DNA of 42,909 bases from an uncultured Ruminococcus sp. (GCA_902796225.1 CADBOO010000041.1:1-42909), one strand, 5' to 3'; shown: positions 25,025 to 32,522, counted from the stretch's first letter. Translations and numbers: made by a program. Notes: generated by a model not told the origin, from the letters alone.

Positions 25025-25657
25025 TTATATTCCCAGCACGTCGGCGATATACCACTTTCCGGTCACACAGATCAGCTCTGCCGTACCTGTCGAGGAGGTC
25101 TCGCCGTTCTTGACCTCAAAGGTGATCTTTCGGATATCCGTGATCCGCGCCGTGTTGCGGTAATTCTCTGCAAGCGCAGATCTGCGTGTCGCAATCTCGC
25201 TCTGCTTCGGCGTTTCCGACTTGATGATTCTGATCGAGGTATCCTTCAGCAGATCGATCCTGCCGTTGCTCTTATAGCTTGGGTCAGCGTTCGTAAACCG
25301 CGCTTTGTAATTGCCGACAGCGTCATCGGCGGTCGTCGTACTTGAAAAATTTGCGTCATAGGAGATCGCGCGGAACTGCTCGGCATTCCGGTTGTGCAGA
25401 CAATCGAGATAGCGGTTGAATACAGCCGTCGGACTGTTTGCGGGATTGATGATGACCAGCAGCAGCACTACCGTCAACAACAGCGTGCCTGCGCCGATCA
25501 ACAGCTTTTTATATGCTTTGATGAATTCGGCGGGCTTTTTGGGGATCGTTTTTTTCTTCGCGCCGCCGGATTTTTCTTTCCATACCGTGCCGCATTTTCC
25601 GCAGAAGGATGATTTTTCCTTCAGCTGATTGCCGCATTTGGGACATATCTTAGCCAT
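25025..25657 (-). CDS. Zinc-ribbon membrane protein, paralog family member 1
   Basis: A 210-residue protein. An N-terminal zinc ribbon (ICPKCGNQLKEKSSFCGKCGTVW, four Cys) is followed by a basic linker, one transmembrane segment (about 51-71), and an extracytoplasmic domain. That domain shares with the next three genes the pattern YRNTARITDIRKITFEVK...TAELICVTGKWYIADV. The fold is probably NTF2-like, comparable to DUF4878-type domains, but I cannot confirm the family. The ATG at 25655-25657 follows GGAGGT. The role is unknown; a membrane-bound sensor or surface protein is possible. Confidence 0.75.
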   Translation of the reverse strand: MAKICPKCGNQLKEKSSFCGKCGTVWKEKSGGAKKKTIPKKPAEFIKAYKKLLIGAGTLLLTVVLLLVIINPANSPTAVFNRYLDCLHNRNAEQFRAISYDANFSSTTTADDAVGNYKARFTNADPSYKSNGRIDLLKDTSIRIIKSETPKQSEIATRRSALAENYRNTARITDIRKITFEVKNGETSSTGTAELICVTGKWYIADVLGI

Positions 25658-25673
25658 GATTGACCTCCGTCAC

Positions 25674-26399
25674 TCAGAATGTGAGCGCCGCCTGCGCCAC
25701 ACCGAAGATATACCATTTGCCGTATACTTTGATTGCCTGCGCCGTACCGCTCATTTTGACTTCGTCGCCGTCAATCAGTTCATAGGTCATATTGCGGATA
25801 TCGGTGATCTTGTCCGTATCCTTATAATTCGCGCTCAGGTCGTTGACACGGTTCGTAAAGTCTGTGGTATTAGCCGCTTTATCATCCTGCACCCGCGTTT
25901 CGGCGGTGATCTTTATTTTGATAGCTGAATTGCGTTTCAGGGTAAGATCCGTATTTCCCTTGAGGCGATTCAGCATGTCCGACTTGGATTCGGTCTTGCT
26001 GAAATTGCTCTCATAATCGACCGAGACCGAACCGTTCACATTTCCGGTGATCCGGTACTCAAGCGCTTTTTTCAGCGTCGCTTCGGGCGTGTTGGCCGTA
26101 ATGATATTCACGGTGATCAGCGCCGCAATAAGTACCGCAAGCGCAACGGCGACAAAAATAACTTTTTCCTTATGCTTGTTCACAAAGCACAAAACGGGAC
26201 TCATCTGCTTATTGACGGGATCGGCTTTTTCTTCGCTGACGATCTCGTTTTCCTGCGCCTGTTCCTCGTTGTGTTCTTCCGATGTGAGTGCCTTTGCGTC
26301 GGCGTCTGTATCATTATCCTTATATTCTGCGCCGCAGATATCGCAGAAGAGATCGCCGTCGTCAATCGGACTGCCGCATTTCGTACAGATTCTTTCCAT
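25674..26399 (-). CDS. Zinc-ribbon membrane protein, paralog family member 2
   Basis: A 241-residue protein. Zinc ribbon ICTKCGSPIDDGDLFCDICGAEY, then an acidic linker rich in Glu, one transmembrane segment (about 78-100, VIFVAVALAVLIAALITVNII), and an outer domain ending YKDTDKITDIRNMTYELI...AIKVYGKWYIFGVA. The same domain is in members 1, 3 and 4. ATG 26397-26399 follows a GAGGTG ribosome site; an upstream extension is rejected. The gene ends only 17 nt ahead of member 1, so the two are probably co-transcribed. Confidence 0.75.
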   Translation of the reverse strand: MERICTKCGSPIDDGDLFCDICGAEYKDNDTDADAKALTSEEHNEEQAQENEIVSEEKADPVNKQMSPVLCFVNKHKEKVIFVAVALAVLIAALITVNIITANTPEATLKKALEYRITGNVNGSVSVDYESNFSKTESKSDMLNRLKGNTDLTLKRNSAIKIKITAETRVQDDKAANTTDFTNRVNDLSANYKDTDKITDIRNMTYELIDGDEVKMSGTAQAIKVYGKWYIFGVAQAALTF

Positions 26400-26469
26400 A
26401 GTGCACCTCGATCCATAGTATAGTAACATCATATACCAAATCCGCGCCGGTGTCAACGATAATCGCCGC

Positions 26470-26503
26470 CAAAAAAACCGATCGGGTCGCCCCGATCGGT
26501 TTC
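26470..26503 (-). terminator. Intrinsic terminator of paralog family member 3
   Basis: Minus strand: an ACCGATCGGG-GCG-ACCCGATCGGT hairpin, fully paired over 10 bp, followed by seven T. Confidence 0.88.
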
Positions 26504-26512
26504 GTTACATAT

Positions 26513-27448
26513 TTAACTGAAAGAGAATCCGCTCATACCCTTGATATACCACTTACCGTTGACCTTAACGGCATAGCAGGTGCTTTCGCTTGAGCTGCCG
26601 AAGCCGGTGATCGAATAGGTAAGCTCGTGGATCTCGCTGATCTTATCGGTATCCTTATAGTAAGAGCTCCACTCGGACTTGAGTTCGTCGACCTTGCCCT
26701 GAACAAGCTTTTCATCCTTGGTGATGTTCAGCTTAGCGCTCTTGAGCATCGATTTGTAGGTGTTCAACAGTTCGCTGTTGCTGTTCATCGATGACTGAAT
26801 CTGCTCAATCTCTTTGTTGATGGATTCAGGAGTCGCATCCTTGTCGAACTGTTCTTCATAGTTCACGCTGTATGCGCCCTTAACGTCCAGATTCTGTGCG
26901 CATTTGAAGGCTTTCTCCAGCGCGCCCTTGGCGGTGTTGGAAGCACAGCTGCCGATAATGATGCAGAGAATGATGATCAGGACAAGCAGAGCCGCACCGG
27001 CGATGAAGAAGATCTTCTTCTCTTTGACGAACTTCAGAACGCCCTCGAGGGGATTTTTCTTTGTTGCGACTGCAGCGCCGCCATACTGCTGGGGAGCGCC
27101 GTACTGCTGCTGGGGAGCGCCGTACTGCTGCTGAGGAGCGCCGTACTGCTGCTGGGGAGCGCCGTACTGCTGCTGGGGAGCGCCGTACTGCTGCTGGGGA
27201 GCGCCGTACTGCTGCTGGGGAGCGCCGTACTGCTGCTGAGGAGCGGCGTACTGCTGCTGAGGAGCGCCGTACTGCTGCTGAGGAGCGCCGTACTGCTGTG
27301 CAGGCTCTGCGGGAGCTGCAGGTGCAGCGGGAGCCTGATTTACGGGAGCCGCAGGTGCAGCGGGAGCCTCAAAAGCCTTGCCGCACTTATCACAGAACAT
27401 TGCGGAATCATCTAACATATTTCCGCAATTCGGACAGAATTTTGACAT
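26513..27448 (-). CDS. Zinc-ribbon membrane protein with QQQYGAP repeats, paralog family member 3
   Basis: A 311-residue protein. Zinc ribbon FCPNCGNMLDDSAMFCDKCGKAF, an Ala/Pro-rich segment, about ten near-perfect heptapeptide repeats QQQYGAP (roughly residues 51-125), one transmembrane segment (about 145-168), and the shared outer domain ending YKDTDKISEIHELTYSIT...AVKVNGKWYIKGMSG. The start ATG 27446-27448 follows CGAGGT; a longer frame with 26 extra residues is rejected. A good promoter lies 50 nt upstream. QYGAP-type repeats are low-complexity and their function is not known. Confidence 0.78.
   Translation of the reverse strand: MSKFCPNCGNMLDDSAMFCDKCGKAFEAPAAPAAPVNQAPAAPAAPAEPAQQYGAPQQQYGAPQQQYAAPQQQYGAPQQQYGAPQQQYGAPQQQYGAPQQQYGAPQQQYGAPQQQYGAPQQYGGAAVATKKNPLEGVLKFVKEKKIFFIAGAALLVLIIILCIIIGSCASNTAKGALEKAFKCAQNLDVKGAYSVNYEEQFDKDATPESINKEIEQIQSSMNSNSELLNTYKSMLKSAKLNITKDEKLVQGKVDELKSEWSSYYKDTDKISEIHELTYSITGFGSSSESTCYAVKVNGKWYIKGMSGFSFS
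27080..27306 (-). repeat. 21-bp tandem repeat encoding QQQYGAP
   Basis: About ten copies of a 21-bp unit (plus strand GCCGTACTGCTGCTGGGGAGC, shown here within the length limit of one unit minus its last base where needed) with few substitutions, all in frame inside the coding region. Copies differ mainly by G/A at one position of the CTGGGGAGC stretch. Prone to copy-number change by slippage. Confidence 0.9.
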
Positions 27449-27497
27449 AACCATACCTCGTTTCGCGTAATTTGATTTTTGATAAACGGACAGTATT

Positions 27498-27526
27498 ATC
27501 ATACATGAAAAAATACAATCCGTCAA
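27498..27526 (-). promoter_or_regulatory. Sigma-A promoter of paralog family member 3
   Basis: Minus strand: -35 TTGACG (27521-27526), 17-nt spacer, -10 TATGAT (27498-27503). Confidence 0.7.
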
Positions 27527-27604
27527 GTTGTATTAATAGATTTCCCCTATTTCTTGCTATGATCCTCTTGCAGATACAGAAAGCCGACGCCTGAGCAGTA
27601 TGGT

Positions 27605-27631
27605 CAAAAAAGAAGGCGCCGTGCGCCTCCC
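27605..27631 (-). terminator. Intrinsic terminator of paralog family member 4
   Basis: Minus strand: GGCGC-ACG-GCGCC extended by flanking GAG / TTC, followed by six T. Confidence 0.72.
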
Positions 27632-27646
27632 TTGTCAATCATCCTA

Positions 27647-28201
27647 TTATTGATACCACAAACCGTCGCCGATATAGCAATACCAAACGCCGTCGACGCA
27701 GATCATCTCGACTTCCTTATCCTGCGTATCATCGCCCGATCCGGAATCGACCCGATACTTCAGCTTGATGATCTCGTTGATCTTGTCGGTATCGCGGTAG
27801 TCGTTGGCAGCCAATTCGGTTTTTCTTGCCGCAAGCGCGTCTGCCGACAGTGCGTCTTTGCTCAGGATCGTGTAGCTGAGATCCTTCATCCCCGCCTTGT
27901 ATTCCTCCAGCTTGTCCGGATCCAGCTCGTTTTTTGCGCTTCTGACGTTTTCAACGAGCTTTTCTTTATCGGCAGTCGACTTGAAATTGACAGAGTATTC
28001 TATTTCTGCAAGCGTGTCGACGTCATAGTCCTTCTCAGCCTGAAACATCTTATCAAAAACCTTCTCGGCGGTCAGGCTGTCCGCCTGAGAAACCGCCTCG
28101 GTCGGCTCGCCGGCGGTCTGATCCGTGTGATTCGTATCGCCGCAGGCGGAAAACGCGATCATCAGAATCAGCGCGCACAACAGCACAGCACATTTTTTCA
28201 T
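27647..28201 (-). CDS. Putative lipoprotein, paralog family member 4
   Basis: A 184-residue lipoprotein. The signal peptide MKKCAVLLCALILMIAFSACG carries a lipobox (FSAC, acylated Cys20). The mature part has the same outer domain as the three zinc-ribbon paralogs: YSVNFKS...EKLVENV, YRDTDKINEIIKLKYRVD, and MICVDGVWYCYIGDG in place of GKWYI. So the domain occurs both as a lipid-anchored and as a membrane-anchored protein. ATG 28199-28201 follows GGGAGATCGCA, 14 nt after the DegV stop, so it is likely co-transcribed with the DegV gene. Confidence 0.8.
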   Translation of the reverse strand: MKKCAVLLCALILMIAFSACGDTNHTDQTAGEPTEAVSQADSLTAEKVFDKMFQAEKDYDVDTLAEIEYSVNFKSTADKEKLVENVRSAKNELDPDKLEEYKAGMKDLSYTILSKDALSADALAARKTELAANDYRDTDKINEIIKLKYRVDSGSGDDTQDKEVEMICVDGVWYCYIGDGLWYQ

Positions 28202-28215
28202 TGCGATCTCCCGGG

Positions 28216-29076
28216 TTATTTTGTCATAAACAGCACGCCGAGGGTATTCGGGCCGCAATGGCTCGAGATCGTACAGGACGCGCGGGTGATATGGATCTCC
28301 TTGAAGAGATTCTTCGCTTTGAGCGCCTCATACACGGCGTCAACATATTCCTGATCCGCGCCCGCGTGGGTGATGAAAACGCGGTCGGTATCGATATCGT
28401 CGTACTTTTTGAGGGTATCCTCCATGTACTGCAGCAGCACCTTGCCGTATTTTCCGCGGTACTTTTTGCCGACGACCATCGCGCCGCCGTTATCGTTCTG
28501 TACCTCGATCGACGGACGCAGTCCCAGCGCATTTGCGCCGAGCATCGCGATCGTCGAGCATCTGCCGCCTGCGTGCAAAAAGTCGAGCCGCTCCACTACG
28601 AAAGACGCATGGGATTTCTGCACCAAACCGTTCAGCGCGTCATAGATCTCCTTTGCAGACATCCCCTGATCGCGCATCTCTGCCGCCTTGATGACCAGCA
28701 GTCCCGAGCCTGACGACAGGTTGCACGAATCCACCGAAAAGACCCTGTCGCCGAATTCGGCGGCGGCGAGCTTGCTGCTCTGATGGGTCACGCTCAGCTT
28801 AGATCCGAGGCTGATATGCACGACGTCATATCCCTGCTCGACCAGCGGCTTGAAAAACTCGATATATTCGCCGACGCTGACCGCCGTTGTATGCGGCAGC
28901 TCCTTTGTTTCATAAAAACGCTCATACAGCTCTTCAGGGGTGATCGTCACCCAGTCTTCATAGCTGACCCCGCCGATCACGATATGCAGCGGCATCACTA
29001 CGATCCCGTAGCGTTCCTCCAGCGGTTTGTTCAGGTCGCAGGTAATATCTGCGGTAATAACGACTTTGTTGCTCAT
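28216..29076 (-). CDS. DegV family fatty-acid-binding protein
   Basis: A 286-residue DegV (FakB-like) protein. Family members bind fatty acids for the kinase FakA. The start MSNKVVITADITCDLNKPLEERY, the TTAVSVGEYIEFFKPL segment with the TS/TT-type loop, ISLGSKLSVTHQSS, and the C-terminal HAGADQEYVDAVYEAL and SSHCGPNTLGVLFM are typical. The start ATG 29074-29076 has GGAGGCTGTT upstream; an upstream extension of 28 residues is rejected because it crosses the promoter. Transcribed divergently from the GH31 gene. Confidence 0.92.
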   Translation of the reverse strand: MSNKVVITADITCDLNKPLEERYGIVVMPLHIVIGGVSYEDWVTITPEELYERFYETKELPHTTAVSVGEYIEFFKPLVEQGYDVVHISLGSKLSVTHQSSKLAAAEFGDRVFSVDSCNLSSGSGLLVIKAAEMRDQGMSAKEIYDALNGLVQKSHASFVVERLDFLHAGGRCSTIAMLGANALGLRPSIEVQNDNGGAMVVGKKYRGKYGKVLLQYMEDTLKKYDDIDTDRVFITHAGADQEYVDAVYEALKAKNLFKEIHITRASCTISSHCGPNTLGVLFMTK

Positions 29077-29103
29077 AACAGCCTCCGAATCCGCATTTGC
29101 GTA

Positions 29104-29132
29104 TTGTATCCTCTTTGATTCGATGATATAAT
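29104..29132 (+). promoter_or_regulatory. Sigma-A promoter of the GH31 gene
   Basis: -35 TTGTAT (29104-29109), 17-nt spacer, -10 TATAAT (29127-29132). Its downstream side faces the promoter of the opposite-strand DegV gene. Confidence 0.62.
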
Positions 29133-29148
29133 AGTAGTATACATAAGT

Positions 29149-29176
29149 ATTATACATCAAATCCGAAAAAAATCAA
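29149..29176 (-). promoter_or_regulatory. Sigma-A promoter of the DegV gene
   Basis: Minus strand: -35 TTGATT (29171-29176), 16-nt spacer, -10 TATAAT (29149-29154). The two -10 boxes of the divergent genes are only 16 nt apart, with the start sites predicted within a few nt of each other. Confidence 0.6.
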
Positions 29177-29188
29177 GGCGGTGGAAAT

Positions 29189-31099
29189 ATGATCCGAAAG
29201 TTCAGCTATTCTCCGATGATCGATACGGGAGCAGTGGTCAAAAAACTGCCCGTTTCCGATACACCCCTTCCCTACTTCACGCTGACAGACGGCGTGTTTT
29301 CCGTCCGACTGTCCGACGACGCCTGTGTTTACGGGCTGGGCGAATCGATCCGCGGGATCAACAAACGCGGCTGGATCTATGAAAGCTGGTGCAGCGACGA
29401 TCCTCTCCATACCGAAGAAAAGCGTTCCCTTTACGGCGCGCATAATTTTCTGATTGTCGACGGCGACGACCGGTTCGGCGTATTCTTTGACTATCCAGCG
29501 CGCCTGGTCTTTGATATCGGCTACACAGATCCCGATGTTCTGACCGTCGCCCCCGAAAAGCTCGCGCTGGACGTCTATGTCATCGACGGCGACACGCTCA
29601 AGGATATCGTCCGTCAGTTCCGCGCCCTCATCGGCAAAAGCTATATCCCGCCGCTGTTCGCATTCGGCTACGGTCAAAGCCGCTGGGGCTATGTCAACGC
29701 CTCGGATATCGCCGCAGTCGCCGACACCCACGAATCGGCAGGTATCCCGCTGGACATGATCTATCTCGATATCGACTATCTTGACAACTTCAAGGACTTC
29801 ACCGTCAACCGCGACCGTTACCCCGATTTTGAAGGCTTTGTCAGGGATATGCGCGCCCGCGGCATTCATTTGATCCCTATCATCGACGCCGCCGTCAAGC
29901 GCGAAGAAGGCTACTCCGTCTATGACGAAGGTCACAAAAACGGGTATTTCTGCAAGGACGAGAACGGCGAAGATTTCGTCGTCGGCGTTTGGCCGGGCAT
30001 GAGCTGCCTGCCGGATTTTTTGAACCCCGAAGCGTCCAAATGGTTCGGCGACAAGTACAAGGTGCTGACCGATATGGGGATCGACGGCTTCTGGAACGAC
30101 ATGAACGAGCCGGCGCTGTTCTACAGCGAAAAAGCGTTGAATGCCGCCTTTGAGAAGATCGGATCCTTCGAAGGCAAAACGCTTGACGCCCTGAGCTTTT
30201 TTGCCGCGCGGGACGTATTCACCCGCCTGTCGAACGCAAGGGAAGATTACGACAGCTTTTATCACAACGCGCCCGAGGGCAGGTTCCGCCACAGCGACGT
30301 TCACAATCTCTACGGCTACAAGATGACCGAAAGCGCCTCGAATTCGCTCAAAGAGCTTTGCCCCGATTCGCCGACCCTGCTGTTCTCACGCGCCTCCTAT
30401 ATCGGCGCCCACCGCTTCGGCGGTATCTGGACGGGCGACAACCACAGCTGGTGGGGTCACATCCTCCAAAGTCTGCAGCAAATGCCGGGGCTGAATATGT
30501 GCGGCTTTCTGTACACCGGATCGGATATCGGCGGCTTCAACGGCAACTGCACCCGCGATCTGCTGATCCGCTGGCTGAGCTTTGCGGTTTTCACCCCGCT
30601 GATGCGCAACCATTCCGCGATCATGACCCGCGGTCAGGAGGCGACTGCCTTTGACGATACCGAGGTTTTCCGCCATATCGTCACGCTGCGCTACCGACTG
30701 ATCCCCTACCTCTACAACGCGTTCCTCAACGCCGCAGAAAACAACGAAATGTATTTCCGCCCGCTGAGCTTCGACTACGAGAGCGATCCCGCCGCCCGCG
30801 AGATCGACGATCAGCTCATGGTCGGCGACCGGCTGATGATCGCGCCGGTCTACAAACAGAACGCCTCCGGCAGATATGTATATGTTCCCGAGAGCATGAA
30901 CCTGATCCGGATGCACGACGGCAGCATCACCGCCGAACCGATCAACAAGGGCAGACACTATATCAGCGTACCGCTGGGCGACGTGGTGTTCTTCACAAAA
31001 AGCCCATTACCCCTCGCCGAACCGGCGGGGAATACCGCCGAGCTTGATATGAACCATCTTACCTATGTCGGAGAGAAACTCCTCACTCCTAACTCCTAA
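29189..31099 (+). CDS. Glycoside hydrolase family 31 alpha-glucosidase
   Basis: A 636-residue GH31 enzyme, probably a cytosolic alpha-glucosidase (no signal peptide). The N-terminal beta-sandwich has VYGLGESIRGINKRGWIYESW. The barrel starts IPPLFAFGYGQSRWGY and carries the nucleophile Asp304 in GFWNDMNEPAL and the acid/base Asp417 in GGIWTGDNHSWWGH. It cleaves alpha-linked glucose or related residues; the exact linkage cannot be read. ATG 29189 follows AAGGCGGTGG. The last residues KLLTPNS are encoded by a heptamer array (CTCCTAA type) that also supplies the stop codon. Confidence 0.93.
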   Translation: MIRKFSYSPMIDTGAVVKKLPVSDTPLPYFTLTDGVFSVRLSDDACVYGLGESIRGINKRGWIYESWCSDDPLHTEEKRSLYGAHNFLIVDGDDRFGVFFDYPARLVFDIGYTDPDVLTVAPEKLALDVYVIDGDTLKDIVRQFRALIGKSYIPPLFAFGYGQSRWGYVNASDIAAVADTHESAGIPLDMIYLDIDYLDNFKDFTVNRDRYPDFEGFVRDMRARGIHLIPIIDAAVKREEGYSVYDEGHKNGYFCKDENGEDFVVGVWPGMSCLPDFLNPEASKWFGDKYKVLTDMGIDGFWNDMNEPALFYSEKALNAAFEKIGSFEGKTLDALSFFAARDVFTRLSNAREDYDSFYHNAPEGRFRHSDVHNLYGYKMTESASNSLKELCPDSPTLLFSRASYIGAHRFGGIWTGDNHSWWGHILQSLQQMPGLNMCGFLYTGSDIGGFNGNCTRDLLIRWLSFAVFTPLMRNHSAIMTRGQEATAFDDTEVFRHIVTLRYRLIPYLYNAFLNAAENNEMYFRPLSFDYESDPAAREIDDQLMVGDRLMIAPVYKQNASGRYVYVPESMNLIRMHDGSITAEPINKGRHYISVPLGDVVFFTKSPLPLAEPAGNTAELDMNHLTYVGEKLLTPNS

Positions 31100-31103
31100 C
31101 TCC
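31076..31103 (+). repeat. Heptamer array at the 3' end of the GH31 gene
   Basis: Four phased units AAACTCC, TCACTCC, TAACTCC, TAACTCC. The GH31 stop codon TAA (31097-31099) is inside. Translation of the array gives KLLTPNS, not conserved in GH31 enzymes. Confidence 0.8.
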
Positions 31104-31114
31104 TCACAAAAAAG

Positions 31115-31145
31115 AAAAGCCTCCTCTTTCGAAGGAGACTTTTCA
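31115..31145. terminator. Bidirectional intrinsic terminator between GH31 gene and pduL
   Basis: AAAAGCCTCC-TCTTTCGA-AGGAGACTTTT with A-runs and T-runs on both sides, close to the stops of both convergent genes. Confidence 0.72.
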
Positions 31146-31160
31146 CATCACCGATACAGA

Positions 31161-31730
31161 TTATTTAACGATGTATCCGTCTGTCGTGCCCATCAGACCT
31201 GCTGCATTCGCCTCGTCGGTATCGAGGTGTACAGCCGGAGCATACTTGGGCGATACGCGGACGATAACGTCGTCAAAGATCACCTTTCTGCCGTTATCGC
31301 CGACAGCGACCTTGACGATCTCTTTATCCTCGACGCCGTATTCCGCGGCGGATTCGGGCGTCATATGAACGTGACGCTGCGCAACGATGACGCCGTGATC
31401 GATCTCGACCTCACCTTTGGGACCTCTGAGGATGCATCCGGGCGTACCGGCAAGATCGCCGGACTCTCTGATAAAGCCCTGAACGCCCAGCTTACGGGTC
31501 TCGGTCATGGAGATCTCTACCTGATCTTCGGGACGGAACGGACCGAGGATCGACATGGTGATCTCACCCTTTGTACCGACAACGGTGACCTTCTCCGCAC
31601 AGGCAAACTGACCGGGCTGAGACAGATCCTTTTTGTTGGTCAGAGTCGCGCCCTCGCCGTAAAGGGTCGCAAACGTCTCTGCGGTAACATGCAGATGATG
31701 CGCCGAAGTTTCAACCATAATTGCTTTCAT
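31161..31730 (-). CDS. pduL: Phosphate propanoyltransferase (PduL-type phosphotransacylase)
   Basis: A 189-residue zinc enzyme that exchanges acyl-CoA and acyl-phosphate. ETSAHHLHVT near the N-terminus replaces the usual SARHxHL. TNKKDLSQPGQFACAEKV, GFIRESGDLAGTPG and VIVAQRHVHMTPESAAEYGV are diagnostic PduL blocks, the last with the second histidine set. ATG 31728-31730 follows AAAGGTGG; the open frame continues 232 codons upstream, but that part is antisense to the udg gene. No microcompartment genes are nearby and the N-terminal encapsulation peptide is absent, so a housekeeping phosphotransacetylase role in acetate formation is likely. Confidence 0.92.
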   Translation of the reverse strand: MKAIMVETSAHHLHVTAETFATLYGEGATLTNKKDLSQPGQFACAEKVTVVGTKGEITMSILGPFRPEDQVEISMTETRKLGVQGFIRESGDLAGTPGCILRGPKGEVEIDHGVIVAQRHVHMTPESAAEYGVEDKEIVKVAVGDNGRKVIFDDVIVRVSPKYAPAVHLDTDEANAAGLMGTTDGYIVK

Positions 31731-31767
31731 TATAAAAACCACCTTTATCAATTTTTTACGCAGTATC

Positions 31768-31796
31768 ATTGTACAACAATCCGTATGCGATTGCAA
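31768..31796 (-). promoter_or_regulatory. Sigma-A promoter of pduL
   Basis: Minus strand: -35 TTGCAA (31791-31796), 17-nt spacer, -10 TACAAT (31768-31773). Confidence 0.7.
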
Positions 31797-31823
31797 CACA
31801 TTATTAGAATTAAGGTGAAGAAA

Positions 31824-32402
31824 TTGACCACATGGACAGAGCTTGAACAAAAATGCAAAAGCTGTACCGCCTGCCGCCTGTGCGAAAAGCGGCACAACGT
31901 CGTCTTCGGCGTCGGCAGCAAAAACGCAAAGATCCTGTTCATCGGCGAAGGTCCGGGCGAACAGGAGGATCTGCAGGGCGAGCCGTTCGTCGGCAGAGCC
32001 GGACAGCTCCTCGACAAAATGCTGTACGCCGTCGATCTTGACCGCAAAAAGAACGTCTACATCGCAAATATCGTCAAATGCCGTCCGCCCATGAACCGCG
32101 ACCCGCAGGACGACGAACAGGAGAGCTGTATCGGCTGGCTGCGCGAGCAGACCCGCCTGATCCGTCCGAAGATCATCGTCACCCTCGGCAGGATCGCCGG
32201 CATGAAGATCATCAAACCCGACCTGCGTATCACCCGCGAACACGGCGAGTGGACCCTCCGCAAGGGCGTCTGGATGATGCCGATGCTCCACCCCGCCGCG
32301 CTTTTGCGCAATCAAAGCCAGATGGAAGGCGCATTCCGCGATTTTCTGCTCCTGCGCGACAAGATTCATGAGGTCTGCCCCGAGGTCTACGCCGATCCGT
32401 GA
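31824..32402 (+). CDS. Uracil-DNA glycosylase, family 4/5 (iron-sulfur type)
   Basis: A 192-residue enzyme that removes uracil from DNA. The Fe-S ligands are in CTACRLC (Cys14, Cys17), IVKCRPP and ESCIGWL. The catalytic and uracil-binding blocks are FIGEGPGEQEDLQGEPFVGRAG and MLHPAALLR. The start is TTG 31824, six nt after AAGGTG; GTG 31815 is less well spaced and the longer frame is antisense to pduL. Divergent from pduL. Confidence 0.9.
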   Translation: MTTWTELEQKCKSCTACRLCEKRHNVVFGVGSKNAKILFIGEGPGEQEDLQGEPFVGRAGQLLDKMLYAVDLDRKKNVYIANIVKCRPPMNRDPQDDEQESCIGWLREQTRLIRPKIIVTLGRIAGMKIIKPDLRITREHGEWTLRKGVWMMPMLHPAALLRNQSQMEGAFRDFLLLRDKIHEVCPEVYADP

Positions 32403-32439
32403 CTGCCTTTCCGCACGCTTTTTCAATCAAAATACAATA

Positions 32440-32473
32440 TCTGGTGTCTTCCTTTGAGGGAGGCACTATTTTT
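32440..32473 (+). terminator. Probable intrinsic terminator of the uracil-DNA glycosylase gene
   Basis: An imperfect GTGTCTTCC / GGGAGGCAC stem is followed by a T-rich TATTTTT. Confidence 0.55.
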
Positions 32474-32493
32474 CGTTATCAGAAAAATAATGA

Positions 32494-32522
32494 TTGAAAT
32501 TCTGAGAAGATTGTAGTATAAT
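32494..32522 (+). promoter_or_regulatory. Sigma-A promoter of the first surface-protein gene
   Basis: -35 TTGAAA (32494-32499), 17-nt spacer, -10 TATAAT (32517-32522). The ribosome site GAGGAGGAAAA precedes ATG 32592. Confidence 0.75.

Noticed and set aside
27061..27450. Regular 21-bp repeats as a possible CRISPR array
   Set aside because: The units are contiguous with no spacers, in frame within a gene.
29150..30304. 384-codon minus-strand open frame antisense to the GH31 gene
   Set aside because: GH31 on plus carries both catalytic Asp motifs; this frame is a shadow.
31065..32402. 445-codon plus-strand frame ending in the uracil-DNA glycosylase
   Set aside because: The N-terminal 253 codons are antisense to pduL and cross the pduL promoter; TTG 31824 with AAGGTG is the proper start.
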